64,000 bases of DNA from Pseudomonadota bacterium (GTDB taxonomy: Bacteria; Pseudomonadota; Alphaproteobacteria; Acetobacterales; Acetobacteraceae). Of the stretch, positions 57,664-64,000 are shown one piece after another. Position numbers and translations under genes: made by a program. The notes under the pieces were generated by a model, which worked only from the letters and a program-made list of their open reading frames with translations, was not told the DNA's origin and ran no database searches. Location of the stretch: assembly GCA_018240405.1 (NCBI GenBank), contig JAFEFW010000626.1:1-64000 (forward strand), in the 5' to 3' direction. Positions within the stretch are counted from its first letter, which is position 1, and each line of letters begins with the position of its first letter.

Positions 57664-57870
57664 ATGATGCCAGAGATCGCGTTTCTGGACCGCCTGCACG
57701 CGGCCGGGCTCGACAGCTTCCCTGAGAAGGATCGCGCCGCCCTGGAACAGACCGTGCAATCCATGGACGCTGCCGCCGCTCGAATTCGTCTCGACTTCGC
57801 CTTCGCCGACGAGCCGAGCAACGTGTTCCGCCTGGCTCCGGCCGCGCGTGGAACGGGGCAGCAGACATGA
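57664..57870 (+). CDS. AtzG-like small subunit (DUF4089)
   Basis: This 68-residue acidic protein has the helical pattern and the conserved tail EPSNVFRLAPAA of AtzG, the GatC-like partner of biuret-pathway amidase AtzE. The stop overlaps the amidase start by 4 bp, as in atzG-atzE. AtzG is needed for stability of AtzE in the 1-carboxybiuret hydrolase complex. The N-terminus is helical (LDRLHAAGLDSFPEKDRAALEQTVQSMDAAAARI). Substrate of this copy is not certain. Confidence 0.75.
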   Translation: MMPEIAFLDRLHAAGLDSFPEKDRAALEQTVQSMDAAAARIRLDFAFADEPSNVFRLAPAARGTGQQT

Positions 57871-59276
57871 GCGAGCTTTGTTTCCTCACAATTGCTGAGG
57901 CATCCCGCCGCATCCGGGAACGCAGCCTTTCGCCGGTTGAACTCTGCCAAGCCTACCTCGATCGCATCAGCACCCATGACGGCGCACTCAACGCCTATAT
58001 CCTTGTATTGCACGAACAGGCATTGGCGGCCGCGCGCCAAGCGGAGGCAGAGATCGCCGCCGGCAAATGGAAGGGTCCGCTGCACGGTATCCCGCTCGGC
58101 ATCAAGGATATCTATGACACCGCCGGCGTCGCCACCACCGGCCACTCGGCTCTGTGCCGCGACCGTGTGCCGCCCGAGGACGCCACCACGGTCCGCCTGC
58201 TGCGCGAGGCCGGGGCGGTGATCCTCGGCAAGACCGCGACCTGGGAGTTCGCCATCGGCGGCGTCTCGTTCGACCTGCCATGGAAGCCCGCCCGCAACCC
58301 GTGGGACAAGACGCTTGACCCGGCCGGGTCCTCCTCCGGTTCCGGCGCCGGCGTGGCGTCGGGCTTGTGCATGGCGGCGATGGGCACGGACACCGGCGGC
58401 TCGATCCGCTCGCCCGCCGCCTGGAACGGGATTGCCGGGTTGAAACCGACCTACGGGCTGGTCAGCCGCCGCGGCGTGATGCCGTTGTCCTTCACTCTCG
58501 ACCACGCCGGCCCGATGTGTTGGACCGCCGAGGACTGCGCCCTGATGATGCAGGTGCTGGCGGCGCACGATCCGCTCGATCCCGGCAGCGCCAATCCCGG
58601 CCCGATCGACTTCACCTCCGGCCTCGGCGGCAACCTGTCCGGCCTGCGCATCGGCGTGGTGCGGCATTTCTTCGAGAAGGACGCGCCGGCGGACACCGTT
58701 GTCGTCGATGCGCTGGAACAGGCGCTGGGCGTCTTCCAAAAGTCGGGCGCCGTACTGAAGGACGTCAGCCTGGCGCCGCTGGAGACTTATTACGACCTGT
58801 GCGCCCTGATCATGGGGCCGGAATCCTTCTCCATCCACCAGAAGGGCCTGACCGGGACGCCGGAACTCTACGGCGCCCTGGCACGCGTGCGGATCGGTGC
58901 CGGCGCGTTCATCTCCGGCACCGACTACGTCAACGCGCTGCGCCTGCGGGCGAAGCTCGTGGCGCAGGCGGCGGAGGTGATGAAGGACGTGGACGTGCTG
59001 GTCACGCCCACCCGCCACACGCCGCCGGAGCCTTTGGGCCAGTACGATGTCAATTCGGGCCGCCGCTTCTATACCCGCCCGTTCAACGTGCTGGGGCTAC
59101 CGGCGCTGTCCGTCTGCTCCGGTTTCACCGGCAACCACCTGCCGCTGTCCATGCAGATCGTCGGCCGGCCGTTTGAGGATGCACTCGTCCTGAAAGTGGG
59201 CGACGCGTTTGAGAAGGCCACACCGTACCGGCAAATGCGGCCGGAGCTTCGTGAGGAGGCCATTGCGGCGCAATAA
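57867..59276 (+). CDS. Amidase signature enzyme, AtzE-like
   Basis: The 469-residue amidase has the Ser-cisSer-Lys triad: Lys in HGIPLGIKDIYDTAGV, the glycine/serine-rich DPAGSSSGSGAGVASG, and the nucleophile in GTDTGGSIRSPAAWNGIAGLKPTYG. AtzE-type enzymes hydrolyse 1-carboxybiuret, but related amidases act on other amides, so the substrate is tentative. The overlapping AtzG-like gene supports an AtzE-like complex. No cyanuric acid or biuret hydrolase is nearby. Confidence 0.9.
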   Translation: MSELCFLTIAEASRRIRERSLSPVELCQAYLDRISTHDGALNAYILVLHEQALAAARQAEAEIAAGKWKGPLHGIPLGIKDIYDTAGVATTGHSALCRDRVPPEDATTVRLLREAGAVILGKTATWEFAIGGVSFDLPWKPARNPWDKTLDPAGSSSGSGAGVASGLCMAAMGTDTGGSIRSPAAWNGIAGLKPTYGLVSRRGVMPLSFTLDHAGPMCWTAEDCALMMQVLAAHDPLDPGSANPGPIDFTSGLGGNLSGLRIGVVRHFFEKDAPADTVVVDALEQALGVFQKSGAVLKDVSLAPLETYYDLCALIMGPESFSIHQKGLTGTPELYGALARVRIGAGAFISGTDYVNALRLRAKLVAQAAEVMKDVDVLVTPTRHTPPEPLGQYDVNSGRRFYTRPFNVLGLPALSVCSGFTGNHLPLSMQIVGRPFEDALVLKVGDAFEKATPYRQMRPELREEAIAAQ

Positions 59277-59499
59277 CAGACTTGTTGGTCGCGGGGACGG
59301 TGGAGGCCTCCGCCTCCGCGGCCTTCCCTCCGTAACCGTGGGACGAGCGATGCCGACCCGCGTCCAGGCATGCCGCATCAGTCTGGCGCGGATGGCCTTG
59401 CGCCGGGCATAACAACGGGCGACATCGCAGTCTTCGCAATGGAACAAACGCCTGCCCCGGACCCTGGGCAGATACGAAATTGTTCGTCAGTGTGCGCAT

Positions 59500-60405
59500 A
59501 TGCACCGATTCCTCCCCATAGGAACCGCGCTCGTTCTGGCAATCGCTGCCGTCGCCGCGCCGGCGCGCGCGGACGACGTGCCGTTCCTCATCCGCTTCTC
59601 GGGTAACGTCCATGGCCTCGCCGCCGGAGCGCCGGTTGACATCCAGGGCATCCGCATCGGCACCGTGCGCAGCGTTGGCCTTGATGTCGGTGCCGACGGC
59701 AGCAGCTTCGTCGTCCCGGTCGCCATCGACCTCAACCCCGCGCTGTTTCCCATGCCCGCTTCCTCTCGCCGGCCAACGACCACCGAAGAAACCTATGCCG
59801 CCGCCGATACGCTCGTCCGCCGCGGCCTGCGGGCGCGGGTTGGCACGACTGAGTTGATGGGCGGGCATCCATTGGTCACGCTCAGCTTCATCCCGGGCCA
59901 GCCACTGGTTGGCCTCGACCGTTCCGGGCCGGTGCCAGTGCTGCCGACCGCCCCGTCGGCCCGTGACGCGCTCGTCGAACGGTTGCAGCCGTTGCTCGAC
60001 AAGCTGGCTGATGTCCCGGTGGACCAGATGTTTGCGCAACTGCTCGCCGCCGCGACTGCGATGAAGGAACTGGCGACCGGACCGGAGCTGCGCGAGGCGC
60101 TAACTGAGACCAAGGCGGCCGCGGCGCAACTCCGGGCAGTGGTGCAAGGCCTCGGACCGCGTGCGGACACGCTGTTCGACAGTCTCAACCAGACGGTGCG
60201 TAACGCTAACAAGACCGTCGACCGCGCCGGCCAGACACTCGCCACGCTGGACCTGCAGGTGGGCGACCGCTCGCCGCTGCTCGCCGAACTGCGCGGCCTG
60301 CTGCGCGAACTGCAAGGCGCGGCGCGTTCGCTGCGGCTGATGGCGGAGTATCTGGAGCGCAATCCCAACGCGCTGCTCACCGGCAAGTCGGACAACCGGC
60401 GATGA
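59500..60405 (+). CDS. MCE-domain protein, PqiB-like, with an N-terminal signal peptide
   Basis: The protein (301 residues) has an MCE domain at about 28-115 (FLIRFSGNVHGLAAGAPVDIQGIRIGTVRSVGL) and a long helical C-terminal region ending in LLRELQGAARSLRLMAEYLERNP, the typical PqiB/YebT tail. The N-terminus (MHRFLPIGTALVLAIAAVAAPARADD) looks like a cleavable signal peptide ending at ARA, not the uncleaved membrane anchor of PqiB or MlaD. MCE proteins bind lipid and bridge the periplasm. The pqiC-like gene overlaps it by 4 bp. No permease or PqiA gene is close. Confidence 0.85.
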   Translation: MHRFLPIGTALVLAIAAVAAPARADDVPFLIRFSGNVHGLAAGAPVDIQGIRIGTVRSVGLDVGADGSSFVVPVAIDLNPALFPMPASSRRPTTTEETYAAADTLVRRGLRARVGTTELMGGHPLVTLSFIPGQPLVGLDRSGPVPVLPTAPSARDALVERLQPLLDKLADVPVDQMFAQLLAAATAMKELATGPELREALTETKAAAAQLRAVVQGLGPRADTLFDSLNQTVRNANKTVDRAGQTLATLDLQVGDRSPLLAELRGLLRELQGAARSLRLMAEYLERNPNALLTGKSDNRR

Positions 60406-61001
60406 AACACCTTTCGCTGATCCTGCTGTTGGTGGTGGCCGCTTGTGGCACCTCCACCCGCATCTACGACCTCTCCGCGACAAGCCCTCCGCCGGCAGCG
60501 ACACCGGCGCAGGCTGGACCGGTCGTCTATGTCGACCGGCCGAGCGTAGCGTCCTATTTCGATCGCACGCAGATGGTGACGCGCACAGGATCCAATCGCG
60601 TTTCGATCCATGAGTTCGAGATCTGGTCTGATCCCCCGGCCGACCTGCTGACCAGAGCGTTGGTGGACGACCTGGGCGCGCGCTTCGGACGCGACCGGGT
60701 GATGGCGACGCCGACGCTGCATGTGCCGCCACCCACCTGGCGCCTCAGCATCGACGTCACGCGGTTCGATGTGGAGGAGGCAGACCCTGTGCGCGGCCAG
60801 TCCACGCCCGGCACCGCGGTGCTGGATGCGCGCTGGACCCTGCTGCGTGAGCCCGGCACCCATCCCGGGCCATCCCGCCGCGCGCGGATCGATCTGCCGG
60901 TGAGCGACGTTGCAGATGCAGGTTCCCGCGTCGCGGCGCTGCGCGCGGCGGTGGCGGTGCTGGCCGGGCAAATTGCGGACGCCCTCGCCACGGCGCGTTG
61001 A
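60402..61001 (+). CDS. PqiC-like ABC-type transport auxiliary lipoprotein
   Basis: The 199-residue product has a lipoprotein signal peptide with lipobox VAAC (Cys15). It contains RIYDLSATSPPP near the mature start, YVDRPSVASYFDRTQMVTRTGSNRVSIHEFEIWSDPPADLLTRALVDDL (cited in pieces) and VLDARWTLL, typical of the PqiC/LPS-assembly-auxiliary family that anchors MCE complexes in the outer membrane. ATGA overlap with the MCE gene indicates that both work together. Confidence 0.88.
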   Translation: MKHLSLILLLVVAACGTSTRIYDLSATSPPPAATPAQAGPVVYVDRPSVASYFDRTQMVTRTGSNRVSIHEFEIWSDPPADLLTRALVDDLGARFGRDRVMATPTLHVPPPTWRLSIDVTRFDVEEADPVRGQSTPGTAVLDARWTLLREPGTHPGPSRRARIDLPVSDVADAGSRVAALRAAVAVLAGQIADALATAR

Positions 61002-61044
61002 CGCCGTTGAAGTTCGGGCCTCGTAAGGCCGATGGGACGTGGGG

Positions 61045-61776
61045 CTACCGAGCGCGGCGCCTCGGTGGCACGGCCAGGGCCGCCGTCAGGTCGAACACGT
61101 CCGGCGCACGTTCCTCCAGGTCGAGCTCCGCCCGCACATGTTCCAGATGCAGTGCCATGTGCCGGCGTGCCCGGTCGCCGTCGCGATCGGCGATGGCGTC
61201 CAGGATGTCGCGGTGCTCATGCGGTAAACAGGCGCAATTGTCGGGACGGGCGTAGCTGAGGATGCTCAGGCAGGTCTTCGCCTCCAGCCCGGTCAGCAAG
61301 GTGTGGATCAGGCCATTACCCAGCAGTTCCGCCAGCAGCAGGTGGAACTCACCGGTCAACCGGATCAGGTCGGCATTCTGCTCGCCGGAACGCGCGGCAT
61401 CCTCGCGCGCGATATGACGCCGCAGGCGCTCCAGGTGCGCCGGGCTGCGCCGCTGTGCCAGGTCTGACGCCAGCGCCGGTTCCAGGATGGCACGCAGGTC
61501 CAGTAACTCACGCGTCTGCTGCTTGGTCGGTGCGGCCACGGCGGTGCCGCGGTTGGGGCGCTGCTCTGCAATGCCGGCCTGGATCAGCTTGCCCAGTGCC
61601 TGACGGACCTTGGTGCGGCTGACGCCGAACATCTCGGCCAGCGAAGCTTCCCGCAGATGCGCGCCTGGGCGTAGCCGTCGGTCCAGCACCGCCTCAAAGA
61701 TCCGGTCGTAGATGTCCTGATCAGACGGCGCCGCGCCTTCGTGGCGCTGGCTGCCGGTCAGTATCGGCTTGCTCAT
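61045..61776 (-). CDS. GntR-family (FCD) transcriptional regulator
   Basis: The 243-residue protein has the winged-helix GntR domain (about 20-85: [43 protein letters not shown]) and the FCD ligand-binding domain (90-225) with metal/ligand histidines in HLLLAELLGN, HEHRDILDAI and HMALHLEH. FCD regulators often sense organic acids or amino acids. It is divergent from the racemase-like gene and ABC importer, and two repeated operator-like boxes lie between them. It most likely controls both directions. Confidence 0.93.
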   Translation of the reverse strand: MSKPILTGSQRHEGAAPSDQDIYDRIFEAVLDRRLRPGAHLREASLAEMFGVSRTKVRQALGKLIQAGIAEQRPNRGTAVAAPTKQQTRELLDLRAILEPALASDLAQRRSPAHLERLRRHIAREDAARSGEQNADLIRLTGEFHLLLAELLGNGLIHTLLTGLEAKTCLSILSYARPDNCACLPHEHRDILDAIADRDGDRARRHMALHLEHVRAELDLEERAPDVFDLTAALAVPPRRRAR

Positions 61777-61777
61777 T

Positions 61778-61914
61778 TTGTATGCGAACTCTGCTTATCT
61801 TGCACTCAATGTGCCATCGAATAACGCGCATGCCAAGTCGGGCGGCGCTGAATTCGCACGGTTCTAAGTTGGCCTCCGCTTTGCATACGAACTATTCACC
61901 GCTTGCACGCAATA
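61778..61914. promoter_or_regulatory. Duplicated two-box operator region between gntR and the racemase-like gene
   Basis: Box A occurs as TTGTATGCGAACT (61778-61790) and TTGCATACGAACT (61881-61893). Box B occurs as TTGCACTCAATG (61800-61811) and TTGCACGCAATA (61903-61914). In each copy box B starts 22 bp after box A, and the copies are 103 bp apart. Boxes are partly palindromic (TTGC..GCAA), as expected of GntR operators. The first copy abuts the gntR start codon and the second ends 15 bp before the racemase-like start. Confidence 0.6.
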
Positions 61915-61928
61915 CCAGGAATGACCGC

Positions 61929-62675
61929 ATGGCCCGTATCCTGATCGTCAACCCGAATACAACGGCCTCGGTCACCGCTCGTGTCCTGGCCGAGGCGCAG
62001 CGCTGGGCACGTCCGGGCACGGAACTTACCGCGCTGACCGGCGCGACGGGCGCATCCATTGTCTCAACCCCGGTGGAGGAACTGGTCGCCGCCCGCGCTG
62101 CGCTGGAGATGCTGGCAGAGCATCATGCCGGTTACGACGCGGCGATCCTCGCCATCTCTTTCGACAGTGGCCTGGTCGCTGCCCGAGCGGCGCTGCCGAT
62201 CCCCGTTATTGGCCTGACGCAGGCGGCGCTGCACATGGCCTCACTGTTGGGCCGGCGGATCGGCATGATCGGCTTCGGCGCCTCGGCCCGCGGGTTGTAC
62301 CGCGACCTGATCGATCGTTACGGATTATCCGCCCATGTGCTGACGCTGGAGATCATCGAGCTGGCGTCGGTCTCGTCCTACCTCGACGAAACCAGCCTCG
62401 ACTTTGCGGTGATCGAGGCTGTTCGGCGGCAGGTCAGCGACCTGGGCGTCGAGGTCGTCGTGATCGCTGGCGCCGCCGTGTCAGGTATCGCGCAACGCGT
62501 CGCTCCCTCGGTTAGCGTGCCGATGCTTGACGGTGCCGGGCCCGCGGTCGCGCTGGCCGAGGCGCTGGTGCAACTGCGCCTGTCCGCCGCCGCCGGCCCG
62601 CCGGCGCTCGCCACCACCACCGCCAGCGGCCTGTCCCCCGCACTGACAACGCTGTTGTCCCGCCGCCCCTCCTGA
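61929..62675 (+). CDS. Asp/Glu/hydantoin racemase-family protein lacking the usual cysteines
   Basis: The 248-residue protein has the racemase start ARILIVNPNTTASVT and the expected beta-alpha pattern throughout. The two catalytic Cys sites of hydantoin/Asp-Glu racemases are altered. The first (normally ACFGDPG) reads AISFDSG with Ser77, and the second (normally LGCAGM) reads IAGAAVSG with Gly181. A two-Cys racemase mechanism is therefore unlikely. The start at 61929 follows AGGA; the longer frame from 61782 passes through the operator region. It is followed by an amino-acid-type binding protein 18 bp later, suggesting a role in amino acid or amide use. Confidence 0.85.
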   Translation: MARILIVNPNTTASVTARVLAEAQRWARPGTELTALTGATGASIVSTPVEELVAARAALEMLAEHHAGYDAAILAISFDSGLVAARAALPIPVIGLTQAALHMASLLGRRIGMIGFGASARGLYRDLIDRYGLSAHVLTLEIIELASVSSYLDETSLDFAVIEAVRRQVSDLGVEVVVIAGAAVSGIAQRVAPSVSVPMLDGAGPAVALAEALVQLRLSAAAGPPALATTTASGLSPALTTLLSRRPS

Positions 62676-62693
62676 TCTGCTTTCACCGGAGTA

Positions 62694-63515
62694 ATGAAGA
62701 TGCTGCGTCTCGCCACTACAATCCTTGCCGCGTTCCTGGCGTTCGGCACCGCCACTGCGCAGGCCGATGCGCTGGACGATATCAAGGCCCGCGGCAAGCT
62801 GCTGGTCGGCGTTGAGGCTGGTGGCACCGGGGCCATCATGGCGCAGGAGCCGAACGGCAAGCTGGTCGGCCAGGACGCCGACCTTAACGCACTGGTTGCG
62901 CAGAAGCTGGGTGTACAGCTGGAAATGGTGCCGACCGCGTGGCCGGGGATCATTCCGGCCCTGCTGAGTGGCCGTTTCGACATGATCATGAGCGGCATGA
63001 CCGCCACGAAGGAGCGGGCGCAGCGCGTTGCGTTTTCCACCCCGTATGGCGATGCCTCGCTGGTGGCTGCGGCACTGGCAGACAATGATAAGGTGTCAAG
63101 CGTCGATGACCTGTCCGGCAAGACCATCGGCGTGCTACTGGGCACCAACACGCAGAACTTCGCTAAAGCCTACAGCGAGAAACTGGCCGCGTCAGGCAAG
63201 CCCGGTCTGACCATTCGCACCTATGACGACATCCCGTCCATGCTGGTGGAGATGGGCAACAAGAATATCGACGCGCTGATGCTGCCCCGGCCGATCATTG
63301 CCGGCTACGTCGCCAAGGCCAACGGCAAGTACAAGATCATCACCGGTCTGGGCGACAAGTCCTACTTTGCCGTCGCCATCCGCAAGGATGACGTCAAGCT
63401 GCTGGAGGCGGTCAACAAGATCCTGATGGAGGCCAAGGCCGACGGCACGCTGTCGGCGGAGCAGACCAAGTGGCTTGGCGCGCCGACCGGTCCGCTGCCG
63501 GACAGCTGGCAATAA
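62694..63515 (+). CDS. Polar-amino-acid-type ABC transporter substrate-binding protein
   Basis: Family 3 periplasmic binding protein (273 residues): signal peptide ending at AQA|DALDDI (residue about 24), then DDIKARGKLLVGVEAGG, the typical GRFDMIMSGMTATKERAQRVAFSTPYGDASLVAA and DDLSGKTIGVLLGTNTQNFA. The family binds amino acids, opines and related small compounds. It is cotranscribed with the racemase-like gene and the ATPase that follows. No permease is visible before the window ends. Confidence 0.95.
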   Translation: MKMLRLATTILAAFLAFGTATAQADALDDIKARGKLLVGVEAGGTGAIMAQEPNGKLVGQDADLNALVAQKLGVQLEMVPTAWPGIIPALLSGRFDMIMSGMTATKERAQRVAFSTPYGDASLVAAALADNDKVSSVDDLSGKTIGVLLGTNTQNFAKAYSEKLAASGKPGLTIRTYDDIPSMLVEMGNKNIDALMLPRPIIAGYVAKANGKYKIITGLGDKSYFAVAIRKDDVKLLEAVNKILMEAKADGTLSAEQTKWLGAPTGPLPDSWQ

Positions 63516-63537
63516 GCGCGCGGCGGAGGTCACGGAT

Positions 63538-64000
63538 ATGGCGATGATCTCGGTGCGCGGCCTGAAAAAGCACTTTGGCACCTTGCGAATCTTGAACGGC
63601 GTCGACCTGGAGGTCGAGCGCAGCCAGGTCGTCGCCATCATCGGCCCCAGCGGGTCAGGCAAGAGCACCGTGCTGCGCTGCCTGAGTTTCCTGGAGGCGC
63701 CGACGGCTGGCGAGATCTATGTCGACGGGCGCCGTATGGGCTACCGCGACAATGGCCGCCGCTTGCCGGATGCCGTATTGAACCGCCAGCGTGCCGAAAT
63801 CGGCATGGTGTTCCAATCGTATAATCTGTGGCCGCACCGCACGGCGCTGGAAAACATCATCGAGGCGCCGATTCTGGTGCGGCGGACGCCGCGTGATCAG
63901 GCCATTGCCGAAGCGCGCAGCCTGCTGGACCGGGTCGGGTTGCTGGCGAAACAAGATGCCTACCCGTCAACCCTGTCCGGTGGCCAGCAGCAACGCGTTG
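63538..64000 (+). CDS. Polar-amino-acid-type ABC transporter ATPase (partial, runs off the window)
   Basis: The open frame begins at the ATG at 63538 with GGCGGAGG upstream and has no stop before 64000. The encoded 154 residues carry Walker A GPSGSGKST, Q-loop VFQSYNLWPHRTALENI and the start of the ABC signature LSGGQQQRV. An EAPTAGEIYVDG segment is typical of GlnQ/HisP-like ATPases. It belongs to the same operon as the binding protein and energises import. The permease should follow beyond the window. Confidence 0.95.
   Translation, partial: MAMISVRGLKKHFGTLRILNGVDLEVERSQVVAIIGPSGSGKSTVLRCLSFLEAPTAGEIYVDGRRMGYRDNGRRLPDAVLNRQRAEIGMVFQSYNLWPHRTALENIIEAPILVRRTPRDQAIAEARSLLDRVGLLAKQDAYPSTLSGGQQQRV

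Noticed and set aside
59793-60971. 392-codon minus-strand frame opposite the PqiB/PqiC-like genes
   Set aside because: Serine/arginine-rich antisense of two well-supported coupled genes.
1-64000. CRISPR array, prophage or conjugative module
   Set aside because: No regularly spaced repeats, cas, phage structural, integrase or transfer genes were recognised on either strand.

Overview
The window looks like chromosomal DNA of a motile, GC-rich alphaproteobacterium, probably of the Rhodospirillales/Acetobacteraceae type. The reasons are the Caulobacter-like flagellar order fliF-fliG-fliH-fliN-flbD-flhA, a MucR/Ros-type regulator, a DUF3597 protein, AtzG/AtzE-type amidase subunits and a tRNA-Gly(GCC) of bacterial form. 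No ribosomal marker is present, so the assignment rests on gene content only. There is no prophage, CRISPR array or conjugation module.

Layout. (1) 1-1884: transposase debris. An IS1380-type end is inserted in an ISAs1-type transposase remnant, next to a second, frameshifted ISAs1 remnant. (2) 1969-8877 (minus): flagellar basal body, motor switch and export operon with its sigma-54 activator. (3) 9270-12928 (plus): M16 peptidase, PmbA/TldD protein and a Tim44-domain membrane protein. (4) 13030-18968 (plus): biotin ligase, acyl-CoA carboxyltransferase, a two-domain family III CoA-transferase and an MFS transporter. (5) 18969-34248 (minus): six alpha-glucan/trehalose genes, glgE-(treS-maltokinase)-glgB and treZ-malQ-treY. 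TreYZ release trehalose from glucan; TreS-maltokinase, GlgE and GlgB rebuild glucan from trehalose. (6) 34442-39358: a small protein divergent from a MucR-like regulator, a TPR/glycosyltransferase protein, a ThDP enzyme, a small helical protein and a stand-alone RAM domain. (7) 39359-40030: a non-coding region with two DnaA-box-like sites. (8) 40031-43443: livHMGF without a binding-protein gene, then tRNA-Gly. (9) 43444-46497: a worn segment with IS1380 and IS6 remnants around a crotonase. (10) 46498-57201: MFS transporter, asparaginase-like protein, HutD, two Fe(II)/2-oxoglutarate dioxygenases, an Asp/Glu-racemase-superfamily protein, a membrane fatty-acid hydroxylase, YidB, PDZ and DUF3597 proteins, and a zinc alcohol dehydrogenase. 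(11) 57363-64000: a perfect 20-bp-stem palindrome, AtzG/AtzE-type amidase, a PqiB/PqiC-like pair, and a GntR-controlled cluster of a racemase-like protein and an amino-acid-type ABC importer that runs off the window.

The points most worth a second look are a degenerate GH13 domain fused to GlgE; two Asp/Glu-racemase-superfamily proteins without the expected cysteines; a duplicated two-box operator between the GntR gene and its divergent neighbour; a possible origin-like intergenic region near 39.7 kb; a signal-peptide-bearing MCE protein without a permease; and an uncharacterised oxygenase cluster at 49.5-53.8 kb. Homology statements come from recognising motifs by eye; no database search was possible.
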